Part shown: piece by piece, positions 9,101-15,626 of the stretch | Position numbering within the stretch: the first letter of the stretch is position 1 | Layout of the letters: every line of letters starts with the position of its first letter | Assembly (NCBI RefSeq): GCF_003663825.1 | Contig: NZ_RCCC01000001.1 | Span: 1,744,501-1,808,500 of the forward strand | Length of the DNA stretch: 64,000 nt | Origin: Acidovorax sp. 106 | Lineage (GTDB): Bacteria > Pseudomonadota > Gammaproteobacteria > Burkholderiales > Burkholderiaceae_C | Direction: 5' to 3' | The notes under the pieces: generated by a model | What the model saw: only the letters and a program-made list of their open reading frames with translations | The model's database searches: none | What the model was told of the DNA's origin: nothing | Made by a program: the position numbers and the translations under genes

Positions 9101-10612
9101 GCCACCGAGGCCACGATAGAGCATGGCGAATGGACGGGCGAGCTGGTGCAACAACACCGCGATGGCCGCACCATCGACGTGGAAGGCCGCTGGACGCTGG
9201 TGCGCGGCGAAGACGGAAGGCCCCAGTCCATTCTGGCCATCAACACCGACATCACTCTGCGCAAGGCCACCGAGCGCGAGATCCAGCGCCTGGCCTTCTA
9301 CGACCCGCTCACCAACCTGCCCAACCGCATGCTGCTGATGGACCGCATGCACCAAGCCCTGGTAGCGGCCCGGCGCCACCAGCAGGGCGGGGCACTGTTG
9401 TTCATCGACCTGGACAACTTCAAACAACTCAACGACACCCTGGGCCACGACCAGGGCGACCTGCTGCTGCAGCAAGTGGCCAAGCGGCTGAGCCACTGCG
9501 TGCGCAGTGTGGACACCGTGGCGCGGCTGGGGGGTGACGAGTTTGTGGTGATGCTGGAAGAGCTGAACCCCTCTGGTGACGAGCTGGTGCTGCAGGCACG
9601 CGGCGTGGGCGAAAAAATCCTGGCCATGCTGTCCATGCCCTACCCATTGCAGGGCTACCAATACCGCAGCACGCCCAGCATTGGCATCGCACCGTTCACC
9701 GGGGTGGCGTCCACCACTGTGGGCGAACTGCTCAAGCAGGCCGACCTGGCCATGTACCAAGCCAAAACCGCCGGACGCAACACCTTGCGGTTTTTTGACC
9801 CGCAGATGCAGGCCGTGGTGACGGCGCGTGCGGCCCTGGAGGCCGACCTGCGCGTGGCCCTGGCGCAAGACGAATTTTTGCTGCACTACCAGCCCCAAGT
9901 GCGCCAGACCGGTGAAATCGCCGGGGTGGAGGCGCTGCTGCGCTGGAAGCATGCACAGCGCGGCATGGTGCCGCCGTCGGACTTCATCGCCCTGGCCGAG
10001 GAAACCGGCCTCATCCTGCCCCTGGGCCGCTGGGTGCTGCACCACGCGTGCAAACTGCTGGCCAGCTGGCAGGACGACCCGCTGCGCCGCGACCTGACCA
10101 TGGCCGTAAACGTCAGCTCCAGCCAGTTCCGCAACGCCAGTTTTGTGGACGACGTGGCGCGGGTGCTGGCCATCACCGGAGCACCTTCGGGCCAGCTCAA
10201 ACTGGAGCTGACCGAAAGCCTGCTGGTGGAAGACATGGAAACCACCATCGCCACCATGGCCGCACTGCGCGCCTATGGCGTGGGCTTTTCGCTGGACGAC
10301 TTTGGCACCGGCTACTCGTCGCTGAGCTACCTCAAGCGCATGCCGCTCGATCAGCTCAAGATCGACCAGAGCTTTGTGCGCGACCTGCTGACCGACCCCA
10401 ACGACGCCGCCATCGTGGACACCATCATCGGGCTGTCGCGCAGCTTGGGGTTGGAAGTGATCGCCGAAGGCGTGGAAACCGCCGAGCAGCGCGCCCTGCT
10501 GGCACGGGCAGGGTGCGAGCTGTACCAGGGCTATTTGTTCAGCAAAGCACTGCCTGAGTCTGAACTGGACGCCTTCTTGAGCGCCAGCCCACAAAGCCAT
10601 CCACAGGGCTAA
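6104..10612 (+). CDS. Multi-sensor diguanylate cyclase/phosphodiesterase (GAF/PAS/GGDEF/EAL)
   Basis: About 1,500 residues with no membrane segment, so a cytoplasmic sensor. Approximate domain order: GAF 20-165, PAS 190-310, GAF 320-470, PAS 480-600, GAF 610-780, GAF-like 790-940, PAS 945-1060, GGDEF 1065-1230, EAL 1240-1490. The GGDEF active-site loop is intact (RLGGDEF). The EAL domain keeps EALLRW, DDFGTGYSSL and LKIDQSFV, so both synthesis and hydrolysis of cyclic di-GMP are possible. ATG 6104 is preferred for spacing from a G-rich run at 6088-6093; GTG 6098 is an alternative. The stop codon directly abuts a long-hairpin repeat. Ligands are unknown. Confidence 0.92.
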   Translation: MAGPVLSPAESKRLQALQTYAILDTPQEASFDQLATLATWLCDAPMAVVNFLDAGRQWFKASVGVPLRETPRSIAFCDHALLTPEVPTVVEDATLHPLFATNPLVVGEPHIRFYACIPLVTAEGHALGTLAVMDTRSRGLSGESLQALQMLARQTMDQLELRRQKHLLGQMLQERDQMHATLRLQGQALEAAGRVARLGGWIVELPHQQLTLSPEMAKAFGFTQAIPTLTQVLAAYTPPYRERMLAAWHACMHAGTSINEVAEMVSPQGQLLWVRTAGHAVRNAQGQILRIQGAFQDVSVQHQAEMQAQRNARHHADLLQVQQQISSLDMALPDALKLVAYTVQQQTGARGAMIELLEAEQLVAKASVGDMVRPEGNLLSVHDSILWPALHKGRTVWCNDTLAAGWDMASMPHRFGVRSVMAAPLRAGNSIVGSLKVTSDLPEAFSRSDVDRLEILTEALGTTVQLRHVASQLQASAQQYRLMFNEHPHPMWVYERASLRLLAVNQAMLLQYGYTEVEMLQMHLLDLWPPSKHETVRAAVQSISPERRHVPAICPQVRKDGSLFDVEITAGSISFNGVAARQVLAIDITERLQSEREIARMARAQKLLSACNETLVRATSESALLQAICQIAVDIGGYRMGWVGLAQDDEHKTIAQVAYAGHSQGYLKKLHLSWDAQSPHGQGPAGRAVRTGEPVIVHDIRNSNDFGEWTQRMLDNGFHGIVCLPLRGPSRVFGLLYLYAPDILHISAQEVALLQELANDLAFGINSLRAHQAQQRMLDSVIKVAAAVSASTGTEFFVQLARNMAEALGAQVGCLIRMSASSTGNPPRAINMATVIDGQVQPPFDLPLDDTPSMHLLTQRQYVVADQVLQQYPRSPLGSKINARAYAGQQLCSADGEVIGAIFVLFRQPLADPDFVTSTLQIFAGRASAEIERQTADARIRHQASLLDKAQDAILVRDLDHRIIYWNKSAERMYGWTQLQVLGQPVQTLLYEDPTPFLRATEATIEHGEWTGELVQQHRDGRTIDVEGRWTLVRGEDGRPQSILAINTDITLRKATEREIQRLAFYDPLTNLPNRMLLMDRMHQALVAARRHQQGGALLFIDLDNFKQLNDTLGHDQGDLLLQQVAKRLSHCVRSVDTVARLGGDEFVVMLEELNPSGDELVLQARGVGEKILAMLSMPYPLQGYQYRSTPSIGIAPFTGVASTTVGELLKQADLAMYQAKTAGRNTLRFFDPQMQAVVTARAALEADLRVALAQDEFLLHYQPQVRQTGEIAGVEALLRWKHAQRGMVPPSDFIALAEETGLILPLGRWVLHHACKLLASWQDDPLRRDLTMAVNVSSSQFRNASFVDDVARVLAITGAPSGQLKLELTESLLVEDMETTIATMAALRAYGVGFSLDDFGTGYSSLSYLKRMPLDQLKIDQSFVRDLLTDPNDAAIVDTIIGLSRSLGLEVIAEGVETAEQRALLARAGCELYQGYLFSKALPESELDAFLSASPQSHPQG

Positions 10613-10725
10613 GAGTGGCTAACAAAACCAAGCGAAGCGGTTCTGGCTAGGCGCTGCGTCGCAGGCAGTACGAGCAGTACGACAAGACGCGGCAACAACG
10701 CCAGAAGAGTTTTGTTAGCCGCTCT
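10612..10725 (+). repeat. Long-hairpin repeat R1
   Basis: A 114-bp imperfect hairpin that begins at the last base of the preceding stop codon. Outer 17-nt arms pair except for one G-T position (AGAGTGGCTAACAAAAC with GTTTTGTTAGCCGCTCT). The inner core contains GCAGGCAGTAC, GACAAGACG and GCAACAACG. Related copies are R2 (next to it), R4 at 11018 and R3 at 62841. It may act as a terminator for the GGDEF/EAL gene. Confidence 0.8.
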
Positions 10726-10726
10726 A

Positions 10727-10832
10727 ATTCCATTTCCAAATCATTCCTGACTAGGCGCGAAGCCGCAGACAGTGCTGAAGTGAAGCACGGCAAGGCGAAG
10801 CAACAACGTCGGGGGTGATTTAGAAATGGAAT
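10727..10832 (+). repeat. Long-hairpin repeat R2
   Basis: The same orientation and core as R1 (CTAGGCGC, GCAACAACG), starting 2 bp after it. Its outer arms are different in sequence from those of R1 but still complementary to each other: ATTCCATTTCC at the left and GGAAT-type sequence at the right, about 18 of 21 positions with G-T pairs among the rest. Confidence 0.75.
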
Positions 10833-10980
10833 AAAAGCCTGTTTGCCCTCTGTCAGGGGCCGCGCAGCGGTCTTTGCGGAGCAGATTCGGTCCTGCCACG
10901 CGCCGAATCTGCCAGCGCCCCCACAGCAGGCGCTACAGGCCCGGCAACGCACCAAGGCTACCCCCCTCATGCCCGGCACC

Positions 10981-11084
10981 CCCTCAGGCGCTGCAAGCGC
11001 TCCTGAGGGCCTTTGGAACGGCGAACACAACCCCCTTTGGCGTCGTTATCCCGTCTTGTCGTGCGGCTTGGCCGTGTTCGCCGT
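10981..11084. repeat. Hairpin plus short long-hairpin repeat R4
   Basis: First a hairpin CCCTCAGG...CCTGAGGG at 10981-11009. Then a truncated member of the R family in reverse orientation: 11-bp perfect arms ACGGCGAACAC (11018-11028) and GTGTTCGCCGT (11074-11084). The reverse strand of its interior reads GACAAGACGGGATAACGACG, like the R1 core. R4 lacks the half of the core that holds GCAGGCAGTAC. It lies inside the gene-free origin-like region. Confidence 0.6.
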
Positions 11085-11225
11085 GCTTAGAACGTCTGCC
11101 CCTTTCGCCTTGCAAGCCCGCATCGCAAGTTCCACACCCCTTTTCATCAGCGTGATGCATTCACTCCAGATTTGGCTTTCGCCCTCGTCATTGCTGAAAC
11201 CGAAAGGGGCTTGCCGGGGCCCGGA

Positions 11226-11422
11226 GTTGTTCTTCTGTCTTCTTCTTAATTTCTTTATAAATACATAGTCGTAGTAGTAGAGCCCGGTGTTTTATGTGGA
11301 CAACTGCTTTTTTCCGTTCGCTGACAAGCACTTGCCGCACGGCAAACCCTGTGCGCCACCCGGTGTTTGTGCTGTCACGCCAACGGGGACAAACTGAGCG
11401 CATCGCCATTTGCTGTGGATAA
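11226..11422 (+). other. Origin-like module 1: AT-rich stretch, DnaA-trio-like repeats, DnaA boxes
   Basis: In order: AT-rich stretch opening GTTGTTCTT and containing TTTATAAATAC; trinucleotides TAG TCG TAG TAG TAG (11266-11280); a GC-rich bridge; a DnaA-box variant TGTGGACAA (11295-11303), 14 nt after the last TAG; and a perfect DnaA box TGTGGATAA (11414-11422). This is the order of the basal unwinding region of bacterial origins (duplex-unwinding stretch, DnaA-trio, first DnaA box). Module 2 repeats it 729 bp to the right. The 11548-11960 interval between them holds no gene or motif I can support. Confidence 0.65.
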
Positions 11423-11489
11423 GCAGGCACTTGTGCCAAAGCTATCCCCAGTCTTATGCAACGCTCCCGGTTTGGAAGGCGTTTTGTAT

Positions 11490-11547
11490 AAAAAATGCCT
11501 CTAACGCATGCTGGATAAGCGCTAACAGCTCATTTTTCAATAGCAAA
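11490..11547. repeat. Dispersed AGCGCT-type palindromic repeat, copy 1
   Basis: A degenerate copy of a short intergenic palindrome seen eight times in the window. It has the pattern TGCCTCTAACGC, a short loop, AAGCGCTAACAGCTC, then the flanking ATAGCAAA found in other copies. It lies between the two origin-like modules. Confidence 0.6.
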
Positions 11548-11966
11548 CCCCACACAACCCGGCGTGGAGGGGGATGTGTACCCGGCGCGGATGCTTGGCC
11601 GCCAGCACACGCAATGCGTGCTTAAAGCCTGTTCAAGGTCTTCAAAGGGGGTCACACAAAGAAACTTGCCGGGATGGGCTGCCCAGGCCTTGCAGCGCCC
11701 CTTACACAGGCTTTGAGGCCCGACATGGCGCCCGTGCCAGTGTTTTGGCGGGCGAGGGGGCCAGGAGCGCCGTTTGCCCCACCCACCCCCAGCCCCTTGG
11801 CTTGATTTACAGCCTGCCGAGCCTGCAGAGGGTCTGCGAAGGCTGGAACTGGCGGCGGAACATGGCCTTCGTTTCTCCAAAGGCCACTTCGGCGGCAAGC
11901 ACCTTGTCATCTCCACCCCGTTTTGGCATCCACCGCACCGGATTTGGGCTCCAAGGATGTTCTTGG

Positions 11967-12190
11967 GTTGTTCTTTTAAAGTCTTATAGATAAATAGCAG
12001 TAGTAGTAGAGCAAGCCATTTTTTGTGGACAACTGCTTTTTCTTGAATAAAAACAGCCACTTGCAGCGCAGACAACCCTGTGCTGCGGTCTGTATGGTTT
12101 GCATGCCTGACAGACAACAACTTTGGCGAAGCGGCTTTTTGTGTGGATAACCCCCCAGTTGCTCCTGAAAAAGCCACAGCGTTGTCCACA
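11967..12190 (+). other. Origin-like module 2: AT-rich stretch, DnaA-trio-like repeats, DnaA boxes
   Basis: Same order as module 1: GTTGTTCTT and an AT-rich run with CTTATAGATAAA; TAG CAG TAG TAG TAG (11995-12009); a bridge; TGTGGACAA (12024-12032), again exactly 14 nt after the last TAG; TGTGGATAA (12132-12140); and a reverse-strand variant box TTGTCCACA (12182-12190). TGTGGACAACTGCTTTTT is identical in both modules over 18 nt, as is GTAGTAGTAGAGC over 13 nt, while the sequence between has diverged. No dnaA gene is adjacent. Confidence 0.65.
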
Positions 12191-12230
12191 GGCGCTCAGG
12201 CTGGTCGGGTCCACCTTGGGGGCCGGGCGT

Positions 12231-12262
12231 AAAAAAACCCGCTCCCCTTGCGGAGGGCGGGT
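12231..12262 (-). terminator. Intrinsic terminator of the Spy-like gene
   Basis: On the reverse strand, ACCCGCCCTCCG...GGAGCGGGT forms a hairpin followed by seven T residues. It lies 40 bp past the stop of the Spy-like gene and separates it from the origin-like region. Confidence 0.85.
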
Positions 12263-12302
12263 CTTCAAGTCTGGTGGCGATCGCCCCGCAGGGGGCGGCG
12301 GA

Positions 12303-12896
12303 TCAGCGGGCGGAGCCTTCTCCGCGTGGGCCTGGGCGGCCGTGGTGTCCATCGGGGCCGCCACGCTTGTCGTGGCCTGGTCCGCCATGGCGCATGCCGG
12401 GGCCGGCGTGGCGGGCTTCGGTGTCAAAGGTTTTTTGCTGCTCTGGCGTCAGGGCGGTGTAGAACTTTTTGACCGCCTCGTCGCGGCGCTCGGCCTGTGC
12501 GGTGTGCTGGGCACGCAGCTCGCGCATGCGGTCGATGCGCTCGGGGGTGGTGAGCTTGTCCAGCTCCTTGGGGTCGGGGCGTGCGGGGCGCTCGCCGGGC
12601 TGCATGGCGGTGGTGAAAGTCGTCCAGGCGCTTTCCTGGCCGGCGGTCAGTTTCAGCTTTTCCTTGAGTGCGGCCTGGCGCTTGGCCATGTGTGCCAGGT
12701 GTTCTTCGTGGCGTTTTTGCATGTCAGGGCCGCCGGGCTTGCGGGCTGGCGCCTCTGCTGCCTTGGTGGCTGCAGCGGGTGCAGGCGGGGGGGTTTGCGC
12801 CAGGGCGGGCAGGGCCAGGGCGGCCAGGAAGGCGGCAGTGGCGGTGCTGGTTGCGGCGGCGGCCATCAGGCGGCGGGTCGAAAATGCGGAGGTCAT
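12303..12896 (-). CDS. Periplasmic Spy/CpxP-like LTXXQ protein
   Basis: About 197 residues from ATG 12896, preferred because AAAGGA sits about 8 nt upstream; an in-frame upstream start at 12932 lacks this. The signal peptide ends near ALAQ. Two LTxxQ motifs are visible (LTAGQESAW and LTPEQQKTF) in a helical, charged protein, as in the Spy/CpxP family of periplasmic chaperones and metal-stress proteins. The C-terminus is a Gly/His/Pro-rich tail (GPGMRHGGPGHDKRGG) that could bind metal. Its neighbours give no operon. Family assignment is good; a chaperone role is inferred. Confidence 0.8.
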   Translation of the reverse strand: MTSAFSTRRLMAAAATSTATAAFLAALALPALAQTPPPAPAAATKAAEAPARKPGGPDMQKRHEEHLAHMAKRQAALKEKLKLTAGQESAWTTFTTAMQPGERPARPDPKELDKLTTPERIDRMRELRAQHTAQAERRDEAVKKFYTALTPEQQKTFDTEARHAGPGMRHGGPGHDKRGGPDGHHGRPGPRGEGSAR

Positions 12897-13089
12897 GGAG
12901 TCAGTCCTTTCACGGGATGTGAATTGGTCCACCGCAACGACCGTTGCAGCGGTTGGGGTCAGTGTGCGCCGCCCGTGTATCGCGCCCGTGAGGGCGCTTG
13001 AAGGCTGTGTAAAGTTGTGACAACCAATGGTTCGCCGACGGTGGCCGTGGGTTATTCACAGCTTGTTCTCACCTCAATTTCAATAAAAA

Positions 13090-13145
13090 TGGCTGCTAGC
13101 GCAATATCTATAAGCGCCAGCAGCTATTAAATAAATAGCAAACGC
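13090..13145. repeat. Dispersed AGCGCT-type palindromic repeat, copy 2
   Basis: GGCTGCTAGCGC, a loop, and GCGCCAGCAGC form near-perfect arms, followed by the flank TATTAAATAAATAGCAAA. It lies in the 367-bp gap between the divergent Spy-like gene and rdgC. The rest of that gap holds only presumptive promoter sequence; no clear motif was identified. Confidence 0.7.
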
Positions 13146-13263
13146 TGCAGGGGCACTGCTGCCTGCGTTGCGCTGTGTTGCAACCCGCCGGTGCGGCTTG
13201 CTCTGGCCCGGGGCTGGCAGCGCGGACAATCACCCCGTCAGACCAACGAAGCGAAGGATTTCC

Positions 13264-14340
13264 GTGTTCAAGAACTTGATCGTGTACCGCATTGCACCCG
13301 GCTGGCAGGCGGATTTGACGCAGGTGGAAGAGGCGTTGGCCAAGTCGCCTTTTATGGAGTGCGGCGCCACCCAGGAACAGTCGCTGGGCTGGGTGCCCCC
13401 ACGGGGCGATCAGCACGGCGCGATGGCCGAGTCGGTGGGTGGGCAGTGGATCTTGCGCTTCATGGTCGAGTCCAAGGTGCTGCCCGGCTCGGTGCTCAAC
13501 CGCCGCGTGAAGGAAAAGGCTGCCCGCATCGAGCAAGAAACCGGCCGCAAGCCCGGCAAAAAGGAAAGCAAGGAACTCAAGGACGAGGCCAAGCTGGATT
13601 TGCTGCCTATGGCCTTTACCAAGCAGGGCAGCATGTGGGTGTGGATCGACACCGAGTCGCGCCTGCTGGTGTTGGACACAGGCAGCCAAGGCCGTGCCGA
13701 TGAGGTGGTGAGCCTGCTGGTCGAGTCGCTGCCCGGCCTGTCGGTGTCGCTGCTCAACACGCAAACCAGCCCGCAGGCCGCTATGGCGCACTGGCTGTCG
13801 GCCCAAGAGCCGCCCGTGGGCTTCAGCATCGACCGCGAGTGCGAGCTCAAAAGCGCCGACGAGGCCAAGGCCGTGGTGCGCTATGCGCGCCACCCGCTTG
13901 ACATTGACGAAGTGCAGCAACACATCCAGCAAGGCAAACTGCCCACCAAGCTGGCCTTGACCTGGGACGACCGCGTCTCCTTCATGCTCACCGAGGGGCT
14001 GCAGGTGCGCAAGCTGTCGTTTTTGGACACGGTGTTTGAAGGCACCAAGGCCGACGATGGTGGTTTTGACACCGACGTGGCGATTGCTACAGGCGAGTTG
14101 GTCAAGCTGATTCCCGACTTGATCGAAGCCCTGGGCGGCGAGGCCGAAAGCGGCGTGGCCAGCGCGGCCGAAGCCATTGCGGCGGGCGGGGCTGGCAGTG
14201 CCGGGGTTGCAGCCCCCGTCGCAGCGCCTGCAGTCCTGCGCTCTCAGCCCTCGGCCCCGGCCCGCAAGTCGGGCGGCGGCGTGGTCACCGGCCCGGCCAC
14301 GGCGCCAGTGGATACCGACCCGGAATCTGCGCCGTTCTGA
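13264..14340 (+). CDS. rdgC: Recombination-associated protein RdgC
   Basis: 358 residues from GTG 13264, which has AAGGA just upstream and matches the family's N-terminus (FKNLIVYRI). RdgC forms a ring-shaped dimer around DNA and restrains RecA-dependent recombination; it is nucleoid-associated. Conserved segments include LGWVPP, KRTRR-like basic stretches, DDRVSFMLTEGLQVRKLSF and FDTDVAIATGEL. An Ala/Pro-rich tail of about 60 residues follows the folded part and is probably disordered. The gene stands alone between two divergent or convergent neighbours and ends at a bidirectional terminator. Well supported. Confidence 0.93.
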   Translation: MFKNLIVYRIAPGWQADLTQVEEALAKSPFMECGATQEQSLGWVPPRGDQHGAMAESVGGQWILRFMVESKVLPGSVLNRRVKEKAARIEQETGRKPGKKESKELKDEAKLDLLPMAFTKQGSMWVWIDTESRLLVLDTGSQGRADEVVSLLVESLPGLSVSLLNTQTSPQAAMAHWLSAQEPPVGFSIDRECELKSADEAKAVVRYARHPLDIDEVQQHIQQGKLPTKLALTWDDRVSFMLTEGLQVRKLSFLDTVFEGTKADDGGFDTDVAIATGELVKLIPDLIEALGGEAESGVASAAEAIAAGGAGSAGVAAPVAAPAVLRSQPSAPARKSGGGVVTGPATAPVDTDPESAPF

Positions 14341-14363
14341 GCGCTGAAGGTTGGCAGCGGTCC

Positions 14364-14400
14364 AAAAAAAATGCCGAGGCTGACCTCGGCATTTTTTCTT
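14364..14400. terminator. Bidirectional terminator between rdgC and glpQ
   Basis: A perfect 10-bp stem (AATGCCGAGG and CCTCGGCATT) with A-run on the left and T-run on the right serves both convergent genes. Confidence 0.9.
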
Positions 14401-14413
14401 TACAGGCCTGCGT

Positions 14414-15532
14414 TTACTTCAGGCTGTCCACCGCCAGCCGTCCCACGCCCGAGTCGTCGGTGAAGAAGCCATCCACCCCGGCCTTGAGGAACACCTGGAT
14501 CTCGCCCACGCTGTCGCCGCGTACCGTGCTGTCGGTGGTGGGCGCCTTTTTGTAGGCGGCGGGCAAGAAGGCGTTTTCGGGCCGCAGCGTCCAGATGTGC
14601 ACGGCCAGGTTCAGTGCGTGCGCGTCCTTCACCAGCGCGGTGGGTGTGCCCAGGGCGCCGTCTTTCACGGGGATGACCAGGTCCTTGTGCGCGCCCACCA
14701 CATCGGCGTAGGTGGCAATTTCCTTGAGGCCCGCCGCCGTGGCCATGTCGGCATAGGTCTGGGTGTTGCCTGCCGCCGCAAAGTCGTAGGGGCGGCCGCT
14801 GTTGGACAGCAGCTGCACCAGGCGCACCGAGCTTTGCTTGCGCAGCGCCTTGAGGTTGGCCACTTCAAACGACTGCACGTACACCGGAGCGTCCTTGCTG
14901 TTCCAGCCGTTCTTCGCCAGCACCGCCAGCAGGGCGGGTTCCAACGGTTTGCCGATGGACTGGAAGAAGCTGGGGTGCTTGGTCTCGGGGATGACACCAA
15001 TGGTGCGCCCCTTGGCTGCCGATTGCGCCTTGGCCAAGTCGATCACTTCCTGCAGCGTAGGCACCTCGAACTGCCCGTTGTAGGCCACGTTGGCCGGGCG
15101 GATCGCCGGAATGCGCTCGCGCGCGCGCAGCGTTTTGAGCTCGGCCAGGCTGAAGTCCTCCACAAACCAGCCGGTGATGGCGGTGCCATCGATGGTCTTG
15201 GTGGCTTTGCGGGCGGCAAACTCGGGCCGGTCCACCACATCGGTGGTGGCCTCGCGCACGCTGCCATCGGTGTTGAGGATGGCAATGGCGTTCTCGTGCC
15301 GCGCCACCAGCACCCCGTCTTTGGTGATGACCAGATCGGGCTCAATCAGGTTGGCGCCATCGTCAATCGCCTTTTGGTAGGCCGCCAGCGTGTGCTCGGG
15401 CCGCAGCGCCGAAGCCCCCCGGTGCGCAATCACCGTGGGCACGGGCGGCCAGGCCGGGGTGTCGCTGCCGCCGCAGGCCGTGGTCATGACCAGCGTGGCC
15501 GCCAGGGCCAGCAGGGTTTTGTGAACTTGCAT
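14414..15532 (-). CDS. glpQ: Glycerophosphodiester phosphodiesterase, exported
   Basis: 372 residues from ATG 15532, with GAGGAG upstream. It hydrolyses glycerophosphodiesters from phospholipids to glycerol 3-phosphate and an alcohol. Catalytic residues of the TIM-barrel family are visible: the HR pair in IAHRGAS, glutamate and aspartate in LIEPDLV, and histidine in VARHENA. The N-terminus is hydrophobic and ends TTACGG, which may be a lipobox, so a periplasmic lipoprotein or soluble enzyme. The long form with insertions near residues 110-140 resembles periplasmic GlpQ rather than cytoplasmic UgpQ. It is monocistronic. Confidence 0.88.
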   Translation of the reverse strand: MQVHKTLLALAATLVMTTACGGSDTPAWPPVPTVIAHRGASALRPEHTLAAYQKAIDDGANLIEPDLVITKDGVLVARHENAIAILNTDGSVREATTDVVDRPEFAARKATKTIDGTAITGWFVEDFSLAELKTLRARERIPAIRPANVAYNGQFEVPTLQEVIDLAKAQSAAKGRTIGVIPETKHPSFFQSIGKPLEPALLAVLAKNGWNSKDAPVYVQSFEVANLKALRKQSSVRLVQLLSNSGRPYDFAAAGNTQTYADMATAAGLKEIATYADVVGAHKDLVIPVKDGALGTPTALVKDAHALNLAVHIWTLRPENAFLPAAYKKAPTTDSTVRGDSVGEIQVFLKAGVDGFFTDDSGVGRLAVDSLK

Positions 15533-15626
15533 GCGCTTCTCCTCGTTTTTGTGAAACAGGCCATGCTGCAGCGGTTGTGTGAAAGGTGCGTGACTGCTGT
15601 GATGGGGCTTGGTGATCGTTGCCGGG

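Noticed and set aside
8564..10600. Minus-strand open frame (678 codons) opposite the GGDEF/EAL gene
   Set aside because: Antisense to intact GGDEF and EAL domains; no motif.
10840..12000. Protein genes in the gene-free stretch
   Set aside because: Short frames exist but none has a ribosome-binding site, a motif or coding-like composition, and they overlap the DnaA boxes and hairpins.
12123..13001. Plus-strand Gly-rich frame opposite the Spy-like gene
   Set aside because: Begins in the origin-like region, lacks a ribosome-binding site and is antisense to a protein with a signal peptide and LTxxQ motifs.
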